The notes under the pieces are model-generated. The model saw only the letters and a program-made list of their open reading frames with translations. It was not told the DNA's origin and did not search any database. Shown here piece after piece: positions 47,149 to 59,400 of a stretch of 64,000 nt of DNA; within the stretch, counting starts at the first letter, position 1; each line of letters opens with the position of its first letter. This stretch comes from Margaritispora aquatica (lineage: Eukaryota > Ascomycota > Leotiomycetes > Helotiales > Discinellaceae). Position numbers and translations under genes: made by a program. The stretch is from contig VJWN01000002.1 of assembly GCA_007644065.1 (NCBI GenBank), positions 258,135 through 322,134 on the forward strand, in the 5' to 3' direction.

Positions 47149-48492
47149 GTAGGCAAATGGTTAATGAGTAGCATTCGGAGAGTATGAAGTAGACTATAGC
47201 TAGCATTTCATAAAATAATGTCAACACATAATTGTTTGGTTGGATTTCCCCAATAGGAGTCCCAAATAGTATGAAATCGCTGATTCCTTTTGCCTATCAC
47301 GTAAAGGTACACTAGGATACTCGGTATACTATTAATCCAGCTTCAATCACATTCTTTCCACCTACCTAAGTTATTTGTTGATTTGGCTTGGTCGTAACTG
47401 CAGGACTACCTTAGCCAGCTACCTTATCTAACAGATATTAGAGACTCTTGCGGCATGCATTGCAGTGCAGTGTAGATACCAGTGTGATTGGTTACATATA
47501 GACAGGTTCAGCCTATATGATAGATGCATGCATGCGAGGATTCTGGGATGCGTTCCAAGGGAAGGTAAAGAAAGTATCGCCAGTGCTATTATTGATGTTG
47601 ATATTGATATTGACACCAAGAACAGAGCAAAGTAATAACCATTGATGGGTGTAAAGTATATATATGTTTGATCTCATTCATTGTCTTGTCTTGATGTTGT
47701 GATTATATTGATGTGGAATAAGGTAGCAAGGTAGATTGATATTGTTATTCGGGTGATATTGACTTGTTAAATTTCGGTCCTCTTTGGATGTAGATGTACC
47801 TTAGATGTAGATATCAAGATGGAGATGGAGATAGAGATGGAGATAGAGATATAGAAGATGGAAATAAGGTACCTAAAATGGATAAGGTAAGTCCGAGAAA
47901 AACGTGATGATCCAAGTCCGGCCCTAGTATAATTCACGTGGTCGCACTAGTCAAATTTGGGGCGTTTTGCGCAAAATCCTGTTGATGTCCTCAAGTGGAT
48001 CCATTCTCTATCGAGGCTTATCGGTAGGACGCCACATGGTGGGGTGAAAGGGGAAATAAAAGTGGTGGCATCCAACCAAATCTATTCAATTCAGCCATGT
48101 GGGACCAAACCGGGGGAAACGGGGGATTTCAGCCCCGAATCTGTGGGTTCAACCAGGGGTTGGATATCCAAGTCATGGCAATCTTCACCCTTCGAGAGTG
48201 TTCAACCCATTTCTCATTGCCGACCAGATTGTAACCATGTTGGATCCTCAACAGAGTATAAAGATGTCTCGTTCCCTCCTTCTCAATTCAATTCTTATTC
48301 TCAAGTCATCATCAGCAAGACATTCATCTCTATCTATCCATCTATCTCATCTCATCTTCATCATCTTCATCATCTTTCTCAAACCTCATAACCCTCATAA
48401 ACAATCCTCGCTTACACCTTTTTGTCCAATCTCACATTGAGATCCTTATACAAACCCAATTACCACCTTCATCGATAATCTCTTGCTCCAAA
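47149..48492. other. Intergenic with purine-rich and pyrimidine-rich tracts
   Basis: 1.3 kb between Ppo and the dienelactone hydrolase gene. An imperfect GGAGAT/AGAGAT hexamer repeat occupies about 47818-47872, and a C/T-rich leader of short TCATC/CTATC units occupies about 48290-48400 just upstream of the hydrolase start. No gene seen. Confidence 0.55.
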
Positions 48493-49388
48493 ATGGACAA
48501 TACTTGCACCGAGTGCATCAAGGTTTGTTCTCTTCACAAACTCACACTTCATACCACTAACCATATCAGGGCACCGTTCACAATGGCCATCCCATAGGCA
48601 AAGAGGAGCTCCTCCACGGCCTCAACACATACGTGGTCGGCAATCGCACAAATCCCAGGGGCATCATCGTTATCTACTCGGACATCTTCGGCCTCCTACT
48701 CCCCAACAACAAGCTCATTGCCGACTCATACGCCAAGAGTGGTGAATATCTCGTCTATCTCCCTGATTTCTTTGAAGGCGACCCCGTTGGCCTCAAGATC
48801 GCAGACCTCCTCATCCCAGTCGATGCTGCAAACCAGTCTACGCTTGGCAAATACACTGGTCTCCTTGCCAGTGCGCCAACTTTCGTGATGTGGATGCTCC
48901 GACACAAGGAAGGCCCAACCAACAAGGTCTGCATGGATTTCATGGAGAAACTGCGCCGTGCCACGCCCAAGACCCAGAAGATCGGGTTCGTCGGCTTCTG
49001 CTGGGGAGGGAGATACGCACTACGTGCTGCGAGAGAGCAGAACATGATTGAGATGGACGGCAAGAAAGTGCCTTTGGTGGATGCAGTTGTGGCTTTACAT
49101 CCTAGCAACCTAGTATTGCCGGAAGATGCAGAGGGGTTTGTGGTCCCTGTGAGTACAGGATGGGGAGTGGAGGATATTGCTGTGAGCTATAAGCAGAAGG
49201 CACAGATTGAGGAGATCTATGCGAAGGCTGCTAAGGATGGGAAGACGATACCGGAGATTGAGCACAAGTCGTACAAGCCCGGACGACATGGCTTTGCTGT
49301 TCGTGGAAACCCAGATGATCCTCTTGAGAAGGCTTGCTTGGATGATTCGGTGGCACAAGCTTTGACTTGGATGGGAAAGCACCTTTGA
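48493..49388 (+). CDS. Dienelactone hydrolase family protein
   Basis: Exons 48493-48522 and 48570-49388 (282 residues; a 47-nt intron after ten codons). The fold shows the family's GFCWGGRYALRAA elbow, in which Cys154 replaces the usual serine nucleophile, and the histidine at position 250 in GRHGFAVRG. Family members hydrolyse dienelactones to maleylacetate in aromatic catabolism, but many fungal paralogs have other or unknown substrates. The short first exon supplies DNTCTECIK, joined to GTVHNGHPIGKEE, a common N-terminus in these fungal proteins. There is no signal peptide, so it is cytosolic. It converges on the GH3 gene. Confidence 0.9.
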
Positions 49389-49785
49389 TTGTTGCTTGGG
49401 GGCTTGCTTATTTGTTTTACCGGAGTTTCGCATCAATATAGTAATGATATATGGGATTTCCTCTCTCAACGCGATAAATTCAATTGATATTTCAGTTGTC
49501 ATTTTGCTGCTTTCTATTCTTTTAATTCTGCTCGTTTAGAGTCCTATGAGGTAGTTGGCAGCAAGTGCTGTGATTACCGCAAGTGCGAAAACGAAACATT
49601 TCATACTGTGGTTGAAACTCTGATTTGTCAATGAGAGTCCAAGTAAGGCGTCTGACTTTTGCTTGCATTTATTCAATACTCCCTAGGTGCTTTATAGTAT
49701 CTTCTCTATACATTGCAGCATAAAGTGGCAGGTCATTTCTAAACTTATCGTCTCTGTTTGTGTCCTTCAGCGTCATTGTCCCAGA
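49389..49785. other. Intergenic between convergent genes
   Basis: About 400 bp holding the 3' ends of the hydrolase (plus) and the beta-glucosidase (minus). Nothing else seen. Confidence 0.6.
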
Positions 49786-52700
49786 TTAAATCGTCAAAAC
49801 TCCCCGAAGCGGCAGATTGCGGCTGCTAGCCCCAACATAAACATTATAATTGCCCCTCTGAAGTCTCCACTTCTGAGCCACCGTATCCCACTCACTCAGA
49901 TCCCTCCTCGTGAGATCAAAATTCATATTGAACGTCTCACCAGACCTGATACCAACCTTACTAAAGCCCCTGAGCTGCCTCACAGGACCACCCGGAATTC
50001 CAACATAGAGCTGCGCAACCTCCTCACCATAAACGCTTCCGGAGTTACGAACATTGGCAGTAACGCGAACCAATACGTCCCAGAGATCAGTTTGTCCTCC
50101 CATCTGAACGGGTCCGTTGGGATACTGTTGCGTATTGACGCCGGGGAGTTTGTTGATCACGAGATTGGAATAGTTGAAAGTCGTGTAGGAGAGACCGTAG
50201 CCGAATTCGTATCGTGGGGTGATGTTCTTAGCGTCGAGGTCGCGGTAGTCGATGTACACGCCCTCGGTAAAGTCGTGCTGTGGGAATAGCTGGTATGGTG
50301 CTTGCGGGAGGATGGGACCTAGCAGTGCGCCGAAAGCCGACTCGTTGCGTGGAACGGAGTAGGGGAGCTTGCCGGAAAATTGCGAATCGCCATATAACAG
50401 AGACACGAGAGCACGTCCGGAGTCTTGACCGGGCAGATGGGCGAAGATGACTGCTGTCACGTTTGGATGGTCGATGAATTGGTCGACGAGACGGACACCT
50501 GCGTTGTGGATGATAACGATGGTGTTGTTGCATTGGTTGGCAATCTAGTCAAACGATATTAGCTTGCTTTCTTGGAGTGGATGCAGAGGAGGACGAACAT
50601 TAATCACAAGAGCATCTGAAAAATCATCATGAATGCCAGGTCTGTCAATACCCTCAGAGGCCCACGCATTGATGAAGACCAAGCAAGCATCAGATGCTCC
50701 CTCCACAAAAGCAGTAGAATCGACAGTGTTGAAGTCCCAAAACAGAGCCGAGCCATCCTCAATAGCTCTCGCTTGCAGTGCCTCAAATGGGGAGCTGATA
50801 TATGTCGGTGTCACTGCACCCGAGCCACCACCAGCGATAATCGTACCATTGATAGCAATCTGGGGAAGTGGTAGCGTTTGCGGGATTCCAATGAAGCCGT
50901 TCAAAGCTTCCAGGTAATTACCGGTCTCGTAGCCGAGCGCCCATGATCCGAATCCAGGAGCTGGGTTGTTCTGCTTTGGGTTGGGAGCATCGTAGCCGTA
51001 GAGGGAAAGCAATTTGGGTGATTTGAGAGGGAGGGCTTTGTTGGTATTCTTCACAAGCACATGTCCTTCGACGGCGCCCTTGAAAATCGTCTGTCGTGTT
51101 GCGGGGTAGTTCCTGGCATCGACGGCTTGGTGTGGTGCGAACAGATCATATGGCATTCCGACACCAGGTCGCGGGTAGCTTGCTTGATCTTGGCCCATCT
51201 GATACCAAGCGGCGATGATCCTAAATTGTGAGTAAGGAAACTTCTAGTAGCTGTTGATAGGAAAACTTACCGAGTCGCCATATCAGTCAGTCTTGATTCC
51301 GGTACGGTGCCATTGGAAATGGCAGCTGTTAGGTTGGCAGCCCAAAATCCTTCCGCATCTAAGGTTACTGTCAGTAAAGGGCAATATATATAACTCTAGG
51401 CTTCACAAACCCGGCATAGCCATATCCATTCCCGCGAGCGCAGTTGCGACACCTGCATGTTGCGCAAACCAATCCGAGACGACCTACAACAAGGTCAGAG
51501 TTGAGAGACAGATCGAAGATGAGAAACCCTACCCAACCATTAAAACCCAATTCTGTCTTAAGGAGGCCATTTAATGCTTTGCTATTAGCACAGCCATACG
51601 AGTTATTAAGTCTCTGATAAGAGCACATGATATTCCCCGTTCCAGCATGTAGTGCATCTATTCAACGTCAATACCCAAAACACGCATTCAGTAAGCCAAA
51701 TCATCTACTTACCTTGGAAAGGCCACATATAGAGCTCATGCATGGTTTTGTCGTCTATATTAGACGAGGATGCTTCAATCCTCGTGCCATTTGCCAGTCT
51801 GACCGGATTACGATTGGTTTCTTGCTCGTTGCCGAGGAAATGCTATTCGTGCTTTAGCGAACGAGCCCTACGACTTGCTCAGGGGGATAATCAACATACC
51901 TTCGTGCTGGTGATGACGCCTGTGGATTGCACTCCTCGCACGGTTTCGAAGGCAAGTGCACCACAGAGGTATGGGTCGTTCGAGAATCCTGCGAGATCAT
52001 ATCAGAATGTTCCTCGTGAATATGGATGAAAGTCGCTTACCTTCCCAGTTTCGACCAGCTGCAGCGACTCGTCCAAGCGGTCCAACGACTATCACTATTA
52101 GCTATCGGAAAGCCGAAGTAAATGGGGCATCAAGCTCTCACCTGGGCCAAGCAAGACATTGACTCCCTTGGTTCGAAATTCACCTCCCATCGCGATGCCT
52201 CGGTTATGCGTTAAGTCCTTGTTCCAACTATCAAAAAGTCAATACCCGAATATTATATATGACAACATATGTATCACCTTGCCCCAACATGGATACCACT
52301 AGCGAAACCGCTCACGAAATCAGTACCTCTCAACCCCTGACCAGCATCCGAGAGACAAAGTCCTGGGAAACCAAGTCTCGCGATGCCTGGAATATTACCC
52401 GAGCATCCATTGGTCGTGCTAACGATGCCATATGTGAGGTTTGACTACACCACCATGATTAGAGTGACATGACTCGAGTAAGATGCTCTTTTCTACCTTC
52501 TCATCCAGCGTCATCTGCGCAACCAAAGCAGCAGCTTTCTGGTATGCCGCAGCCCACGTCCCTGTGCCCTTCCCCATTGCTAATTTAATTAGCCAACTTC
52601 ACACAGCTAAGAGAGATCTCGTGAAATGATCAGACTAAACTCACGGGTAGGATAAACAGGAGGCGACTGTCCATAAAAGTAGGTATCACTCGTGATCATT

Positions 52701-52789
52701 CCCTGCGACGAAGTGTTTTGTGCAACCGAAACATCAACCAGGCCAACCACGACCAAGAGAGCCACAGAAAACATATTGACAAGACACAT
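49786..52789 (-). CDS. bgl: Secreted beta-glucosidase, GH3 family
   Basis: Twelve exons on the minus strand: 52645-52789, 52497-52579, 52278-52444, 52142-52227, 52041-52088, 51900-51988, 51713-51842, 51533-51657, 51411-51483, 51271-51358, 50599-51220 and 49786-50544 (804 residues). Introns (49-65 nt) have consistent signals. The signal peptide is [24 protein letters not shown]. The GH3 domain has [39 protein letters not shown] and the nucleophile Asp295 in [11 protein letters not shown]. The second domain carries the C-terminal (alpha/beta)6 sandwich, and a fibronectin III-like domain follows ([20 protein letters not shown]). It hydrolyses cellobiose and related beta-glucosides outside the cell. 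Many asparagine sequons suggest glycosylation. No cellulase genes adjoin it here. Confidence 0.93.
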
Positions 52790-54109
52790 TTTGAAGCGAG
52801 AAATGCTGTTGTCGTGGAATTTCGCGACTTGCTACTTCGCAATGCCAGGAGATAATGGCCAGGAGGATAGTAGCCAGGCGCAACTCCAAATCCAGATGAT
52901 TCCGACCATTATATACCTACAGCTGTCAAATTCACCACACAAACTAAAGCTAAGGTAAGTTCTCCCATCAGCACCTTAACCCCGCTCCCGCCTCCGCATT
53001 TTCGTTTCTCGGGACAACACACAACTGGAGATTCGACTTTGATCTAAGTCTTAGAGTCATGCTAAGCGAGATGGCTGAAGCCACATGATGACAGCTGAGC
53101 GGACGTTCCGCACGACTTAGTCTGCCGTCCACTAGTACCGAAAAATGGAAAGTGGATGGGCCAATGACAGCAGTGCTAGTATCGGCCCTTTACCATGGGC
53201 TTGGGCTTCTTTTCGTGACTTTTGAAGCTAGGAATCGATTTGAGTGAGGAGTTGGTGAAATATTTCGGCCGAGACATCGAGGTTTTTTTGGATTGGAAAA
53301 GCTTGAGGTGGGGAATGGAAAATCTTGGGGTGGGGAAAGGAAGAGCAGTTTCAATCTTTGTGTAGGGAATTTAAAGGAATACCTGCAGATTTAGTGTTGC
53401 TTTGTTTCCTCTTTAGACCTATTGATATTATTATCTTTCACTGACTAGGTAAGAGTTCTGGACACTAAGGATGGCCTACAAGGGGTTTCGCACCAAAAGT
53501 CATTCTTTCTCAAAAATCAATTATTAACTCTAAATATAGTAAAACCTTTTAAAATTAATAAAACCTGTAGAGCTTTACGTATTCTAGCGTGGTTATTTAA
53601 CTAAAATATAGTAATAAGTACTATTTTAGTATAAAAACACTAGTAGGTTGTATTTAGTGTCCAGAACTCTTACAATACTATGCAAGACGCCCCCTTATTC
53701 CTTGGATTTGCTGGTTAAACTAAAAGTGCACTAGGAATCTCTATATATAACCCAATTCCTTTAGAATAACTGATAATCTCGTCTATACATGTATAGAGAG
53801 AGTGTGTGTTATCTTCCACTTGTATCACGGGCAGTTAGGAGAAAGAAAAACAATAATAGAAGATAGAAAGTCGTAATAATTGTAGTATGGTCAAAAGAGC
53901 AATTATGTGAAATCAAGAAAGGACCACAAAAGAAGCCTCCTCGAAAGGAGAGTTGAAAACTCCCCTCTCGAAGGTAGAAGAGAATTTGTTGTACCTAGTT
54001 TAGAGAAGTGGTAACCGGTGATTCCATTCCTGTTTCTTCCACGCGCACTCCCTTGCAGAGATACTTGCGTACTTCTACCTTCAGCCCACCACACTGATGG
54101 TCAGATCTT
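52790..54109. other. Intergenic region containing a MITE
   Basis: 1.3 kb holding the beta-glucosidase promoter at the left and a 219-bp inverted-repeat element at 53452-53670. No gene is convincing; open frames are short and A+T-rich. Confidence 0.55.
53450..53672. mobile_element. MITE-like element with perfect terminal inverted repeats and TA target duplication
   Basis: The sequence AGAGTTCTGGACACTAA at 53452-53468 is repeated exactly, inverted, at 53654-53670. Both ends are flanked by TA (53450-53451 and 53671-53672), the target duplication of Tc1/mariner-pogo (Fot1-like) elements. Beyond the perfect 17 bp the arms stay partly paired, with differences mostly of the transition type, as after RIP. 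The 219-bp body has no open frame and is very A+T-rich, so it is non-autonomous. I did not see a second copy in the window. Confidence 0.8.
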
Positions 54110-55081
54110 TCAAAAGCCCATAAAGGACGAAAATGCCTTCCACCTAGTACTGATCTCGGAATCCAAGAACCCCTTTCTTGGACTCAACTCCACTAGCAGA
54201 CAGTTTCCAGACACTACCATAGGCGTCCCTTTCGTCGCAACCACAACTGTGAATACGAGCTCTGCAAATGCAAGGCATGCCATTATTTTTACCAGCCGGT
54301 GGGGATTGCCTAAGAACAAGGCCCCAAAGAGAGTAGCGACTGAAAATGTCACCGTTTGTATCGTGCGGAACTGATGAGAGCGTGCTCCCTGTTGCAAGTA
54401 ATCAAGTCCTTGGTGAGGCGTACATCCATGAAGGTCTGTGACTTCGTATGCGACCGATCCAAGACCGGCATGCCAGCGCTGAATGAGCAGAGCGAGAGAG
54501 GCTGGCCACTGAAAGCTCAGCGGAATAAAGGCGAATTTGCCGTAAAACTGGGCAAGGTCGAACCACATTGCCCAGCCGAGGACAGACATCCACCCTCCTG
54601 TTGCGGGCATCGCTTCAGTCATTCCAAACGCTACAACCCATGCGATAAACAGGAAAGGCGAGACTATCAATTGGAGAATGATGAAGGGAGTGAGATCTCT
54701 CCTGAAAACGACCTGGCCGTTGATCTCGTGTTGTTCAGAGGTCCCGCAATCAATTGGCGGGCTTATCAAAATGTACTGCACCAGAGCCTGTGGCCAACTG
54801 GGCATGAGAGCGGCATCTTGAGGCGTCGAATCAACAATGGTAAGGTTATAAAGTATCCGAAATTCTTCGATATCTGCATGCTTTTTATATAGCGTCCAGT
54901 GGTGCAGTCCAATTTCGGGACGATCCGCATAAAGTATTGTCGCATTGTCGTCTCGCTTTAAAACCTCCGCTTGAATTTCTAGATGCGATGTCGAATTCTT
55001 CGAACCTATAGAAATCGAGGCTGTCCGAGCAGGTATACAGTGCCGCAGAATTGCGAAAATAAAACATCGTAATACACGCAT
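54110..55081 (-). CDS. Orphan multi-pass membrane protein
   Basis: A single open frame of 323 residues. The first 20 residues are hydrophobic and basic (possible signal or anchor). Residues 25-125 form a soluble region with HHWTLYKKHADIEEFRILYNL. Hydrophobic helices follow at about 132-153, 164-185, 186-202, 243-258 and 264-284, then a short C-terminal tail. I do not recognise the family. The only notable context is that it precedes, on the same strand and 1.3 kb downstream of it, the giant RHS gene's stop, so they could be linked, but nothing in the sequence shows this. Alternative start or introns at the 5' end are possible. Confidence 0.5.
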   Translation of the reverse strand: MRVLRCFIFAILRHCIPARTASISIGSKNSTSHLEIQAEVLKRDDNATILYADRPEIGLHHWTLYKKHADIEEFRILYNLTIVDSTPQDAALMPSWPQALVQYILISPPIDCGTSEQHEINGQVVFRRDLTPFIILQLIVSPFLFIAWVVAFGMTEAMPATGGWMSVLGWAMWFDLAQFYGKFAFIPLSFQWPASLALLIQRWHAGLGSVAYEVTDLHGCTPHQGLDYLQQGARSHQFRTIQTVTFSVATLFGALFLGNPHRLVKIMACLAFAELVFTVVVATKGTPMVVSGNCLLVELSPRKGFLDSEISTRWKAFSSFMGF

Positions 55082-56409
55082 GACAACTATGAACCTGTAC
55101 GAATGGAATCTTATTTTCTACCCACGAATATTGATATGAAATAACAATAGACATTCCTTCCTATTTATTTGGGCTGTCGATGACTCTTATCATGTTGTTA
55201 GCAGCCTGGCACAGCCTCCGATCATAGCCTCCACAGTACTTGTTGGGTGCATCCTATAGAACTTGGGATCTTTTTAATAATTGGACGTTCGGCTAATTAC
55301 CCCTTGTCCCTCGCTGTCCTGTGATGAGGGTGGGAACCTTGACCAGTGCGAGCAGTTCGTAATAGTCAAGAAACTTCCAGCTTTCTATAGATTCTATTTT
55401 TTATATTTTTTTTTTTACATTTACTGTTTGAGTTTGAAGATACTCGTGCTTTCCCACGGACATGTTCAATTTTGTGGTGAACCATGTCAAAAACCATATG
55501 AAATCGCTTTCTCTGATGGCAATCTTATCTTTGGAACCTAGCAGACAAGAAATACCTAGCGTGTGTGTCAGTGATGTCGGTGCTCATGATGGTGGACTCC
55601 TTCAACAAATTCTTGAATGAGAATTCTGTTCCCTAGCCACCAAGTGCAAGAGATTATATTGATGAAATCTCTCGCTCTCCAGAGGCTTGGTCTTTCTTGG
55701 AGCAAGAAAAACTTCGCTCTCTCAAGGCATCTGGTATAGACTCGTCCTAGTGTCAGGAATATTTTAACTGATCCTCCAGAGCCGCGAGAGTAAGAGTGGA
55801 TTGAGCGTTGGAAATTATGTAAAGTCGAGAATGATCATTTATTTTAACACTAGAAATGAGACTTTAGTATTATTGGGACTCACAAAGAACAAAAGGATAG
55901 CCTACACAAGATACTCATATAGCTCCCTAGCTCAGATGAGGCTTGGTACAGCAAGCTGGAATTGAGACTTTCTAACTAGCATATCCTGATACTTTATAGA
56001 ATTTGAAGCCTAATTAATCTCTAATGATGTTGTTTCGTTCATACTGTGATATTTTGCTATTGGTCGTTTATTTTCTCTGTTCTAGTAAGAGGACATGCGA
56101 GCATAAGGTGGCTTTTATTATCGTTGTCAAGTCTGTTCCAATAGTTACTGCTCAATGCATCTAATTATCCAACTACGCATATAGTAGTAGAAGATGCGTT
56201 CTCTGCAATCTTTTCCGGATTAATGTTTAATGGCCTTAGAGTTTGGGTGATTGAACTACCTATGTACGTAGGTGAGGTAGGTAGGTAGCTTTGAAACCCT
56301 CGCTTGAGAAGACCAACCCCTTTTCATCACGCATTTGAGCAAGATATTCGCAAGGTTCAATACGACATTGCTTTAATGCTTGAATCAAAAAATGAGCTAG
56401 ATAACCATA
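55082..56409. other. Intergenic region with possible degenerate coding remnants
   Basis: 1.3 kb, A+T-rich. A coherent stretch of about 35 codons around 55645-55750 (IDEISRSPEAWSFLEQEKLRS) and another near 56050-56160 end in stops, which may be parts of a decayed gene. A GTAGGTAGG purine motif lies at 56270-56288. No complete gene seen. Confidence 0.4.
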
Positions 56410-59400
56410 CTACCTCTTCTTCCCAAAACTAAGCACAAATCTCTCACTCAATGTAGGGTTCCCACTCCTCGGCCCACGCTGATCTGCGCCAATTGTAAAC
56501 ATATCGACTGGCTTGCCCATCACCAAACCCCCGGCCTGCATCAACTTATCTGCATCAGCCTTACTCTCAGTCACAACGATCCACGCGCCTCCAGGCTTCA
56601 GATTCGCCAACCTGCCCCGCACGTAACTCTCTACAGCGCCAGGATTGTTCTCGATGCTTGGGAGAACGGGGAACTCCTCGCTAATGAGATTGAACTTCTC
56701 CTGGCCCAGTGACGGTGGTTCAAAAGTCCCCGGCTTGGAATTTGCAATGGTGACTTGTGCCCCAGCTTGCGCCGCGGCGAGACCAGACTGGAGTTCTTCC
56801 TTCGTGTCTGCGTTTACAATGCCCAACTTGAACGGTGATTTTCCGGATTTGCCTGGCTGCGTAGGCACGCTGGACGAGGCTGCAAATTCTTCCTGTGAGG
56901 GAGGCAGCGGCGCACGAGGTGTTACACGGAGTGGGAAGCTACGGCTTTGGTTCTCGGTTGAGGTCACTTCAGGATTTGCAGGGTTGCTGGCTTCAGGAGC
57001 TGTAGGGAATCCCTCCAGGGCTGGCTTTAACTCGGGGTTCTTCACTTCATGCCTTGTTACATTAATCAAATCGTTATGGAGTTGCAGAGGGCGATCTTTC
57101 TCTGCAATGTAAGCTTTCCTGCCAGAGGCAGCGAAATCTGCTGCAGCCCAGAAGAAAGCACCCAGGTTGACAAAGTCGGCAGCGTCTTGGGTTGTGAACT
57201 CGAACCCCAATTTGGCGAGACCAAACACTTCAAACCCCATAAGGGCACTAAGAGGATTCTGAGCCATCATTCCAATCGTGTCATACTGTAATTGTGCTTC
57301 TGCTCGTGCGTGCTCCCGCACAGAATCATAGCTGACCCAGTTTGGATCAGTTGGTACCCACATGGGGCCGGTTTCCCACGACTCGGCGCCGGTTGCCTGC
57401 ATACCGTCCAAGTCAACGTTCTTAATAGGATTAAAAGCCCCATACGCATAGAGGTTTAAGCCGTCCATGAAGCCCCCAGGATCACAGCTGATCCACCTGC
57501 ATAGCCATGGGGCATAGTATCTCTTGCCATGGTATGCGAATCCGCTCTCCTCATCCCTCTCCTTCCCAGTATAACGATATCGCTTTGCAGGAACCTCTCG
57601 CCCACTAGCCACTGCCTGATAAGAGGTACTTCCGTATGGCGTGTATTCTTCGTAGCTTATGATCTGCGCTTTTTCATCAAGCTCGAGGCTAGCTGAGTCG
57701 ATGTTATTTCCAAACTGATATCGAATCAATTGCTTGGGTGACCTCGGCGACTCCTCTCCCATAGTTCGTGTTTCAACAAGAGCAACACGTTTGCTTTTAT
57801 TTATGACATGTAGAGTCTCTCTTTCAAGTGTGATTGTGTTTCCATCAGGCCCATATTCTCGGTAAATCTCCGAGGTGCCAAGATATATTCTCTCTTTCAG
57901 CCTGGTTGGCATCACACCTGCGTCCGCTTGACGCTCCGTTACTTTCCGTAGGCGCTGGCCATTCGAGTCATATACGTAGTATGTTGTTTCCGGTGTCCCA
58001 ATATTCCGAATCTGTGCAGATGTGACTCGCAATTGATCTCTAAAGTCCCATTCCATGGTCTTCAGATGGGCCATTGATGTGATGCAACCATGGAGACCAG
58101 CACCGCCGGTATACCGATACTCCTCTATTGCAGACCCAACACTCGTGCTGCTCAATTGATTAGTAAAGACTGCATTGCCTCCAATTTGGCTGGCTTCATT
58201 GTAGTTGAATATTCGAGTCCATCCTTGATGACCCGGATCAGTTCCACTGTGAGTAACGGACTTGATGTTTCCGGCTGTGTCATACACAAATTTTTCAAGA
58301 TACCTTCCTAATGCCCGCCCATTTCCAGGGTCATCATTTCTAGTAAAGAAACTGTCATTGGCACTAGATGCAGTAGGGCCTCGAAGTGTGCCATCACTGG
58401 CCTGACCTAGATGTTCTCTACCAGAGGCATTTATGAGGCGATACAATGAGTCGTACGTATATTCACTACTTGGCTCAACACGCTTATTTCGGAAGTAGAT
58501 CAGCTGTTGAGCATCATCCTTGATATAAGAAATGTTGCCAACAGGGTCATACACATAGCTGAGGTTCTGTAGCGATGAGCCTGGCCAAGCGGGATGTGGT
58601 GGTTGAGGGTCATCTTCAGTCCATTCTAGACCAAATCGTTGGCTGACATGCCGCGTGAGCCTAAATGTGTATGGGTCATAGACACAGTAACTGCTGACGC
58701 CATTCCCATATATCATTGCAGTCCTTTGCCCTTTCTCGTTGTATTGGGTACTGTGCATAAATTGCACCTCTTCTAATGAATCCTTGATGTTGACCTGGAT
58801 TCTATCAAGCAGACTTCCTTCTGAAAAGAAAGTCTTGATAGTGCTTTTATCTGGAGTTCGCATGACTCTTGGTCGGTTTCTTGCATCAAAGCTTGTCGAG
58901 GTAGTGAAAACCTCTCTTTCAAGTTCGATTCTGGCTGGGTCCTCCCAATTCAGAACAGATTTATAGTCACGCGCCAGCTGTCGGCTGCTACCAGTGGCAT
59001 TGCCCTTAAAGTCATAGTTGTCTGATCTCACAGTACCAGATTGATCGAAGATTTGCGTGATACGGCCACAGCAGTTCCGGGCCTCTGATGCCATGCCACT
59101 TCCAAAGATGGTTTTCGCAACAACAATCTCGTCTTCAGCCCCTACTTTTAACCTGGAATCGGTTTGCCTTCCTAATTGATCGTAGATGGCATGAAGCCTT
59201 TGGTCTTTGCTATCCCATGTGAAGGTATTCACCTTCGCTGCATTTTGGATAAACCATCTTTCACCTGCCTCCATGCTCCTTTGATGAATAATATTGCCTA
59301 CCATGTCGTAATCATACAGAGCAACAACTCGATTCTGAGCATCGCTCAGCCGTCGTTGATAGCCCTGGATATCTAATATCTTTCGAGTATATAAATATTC

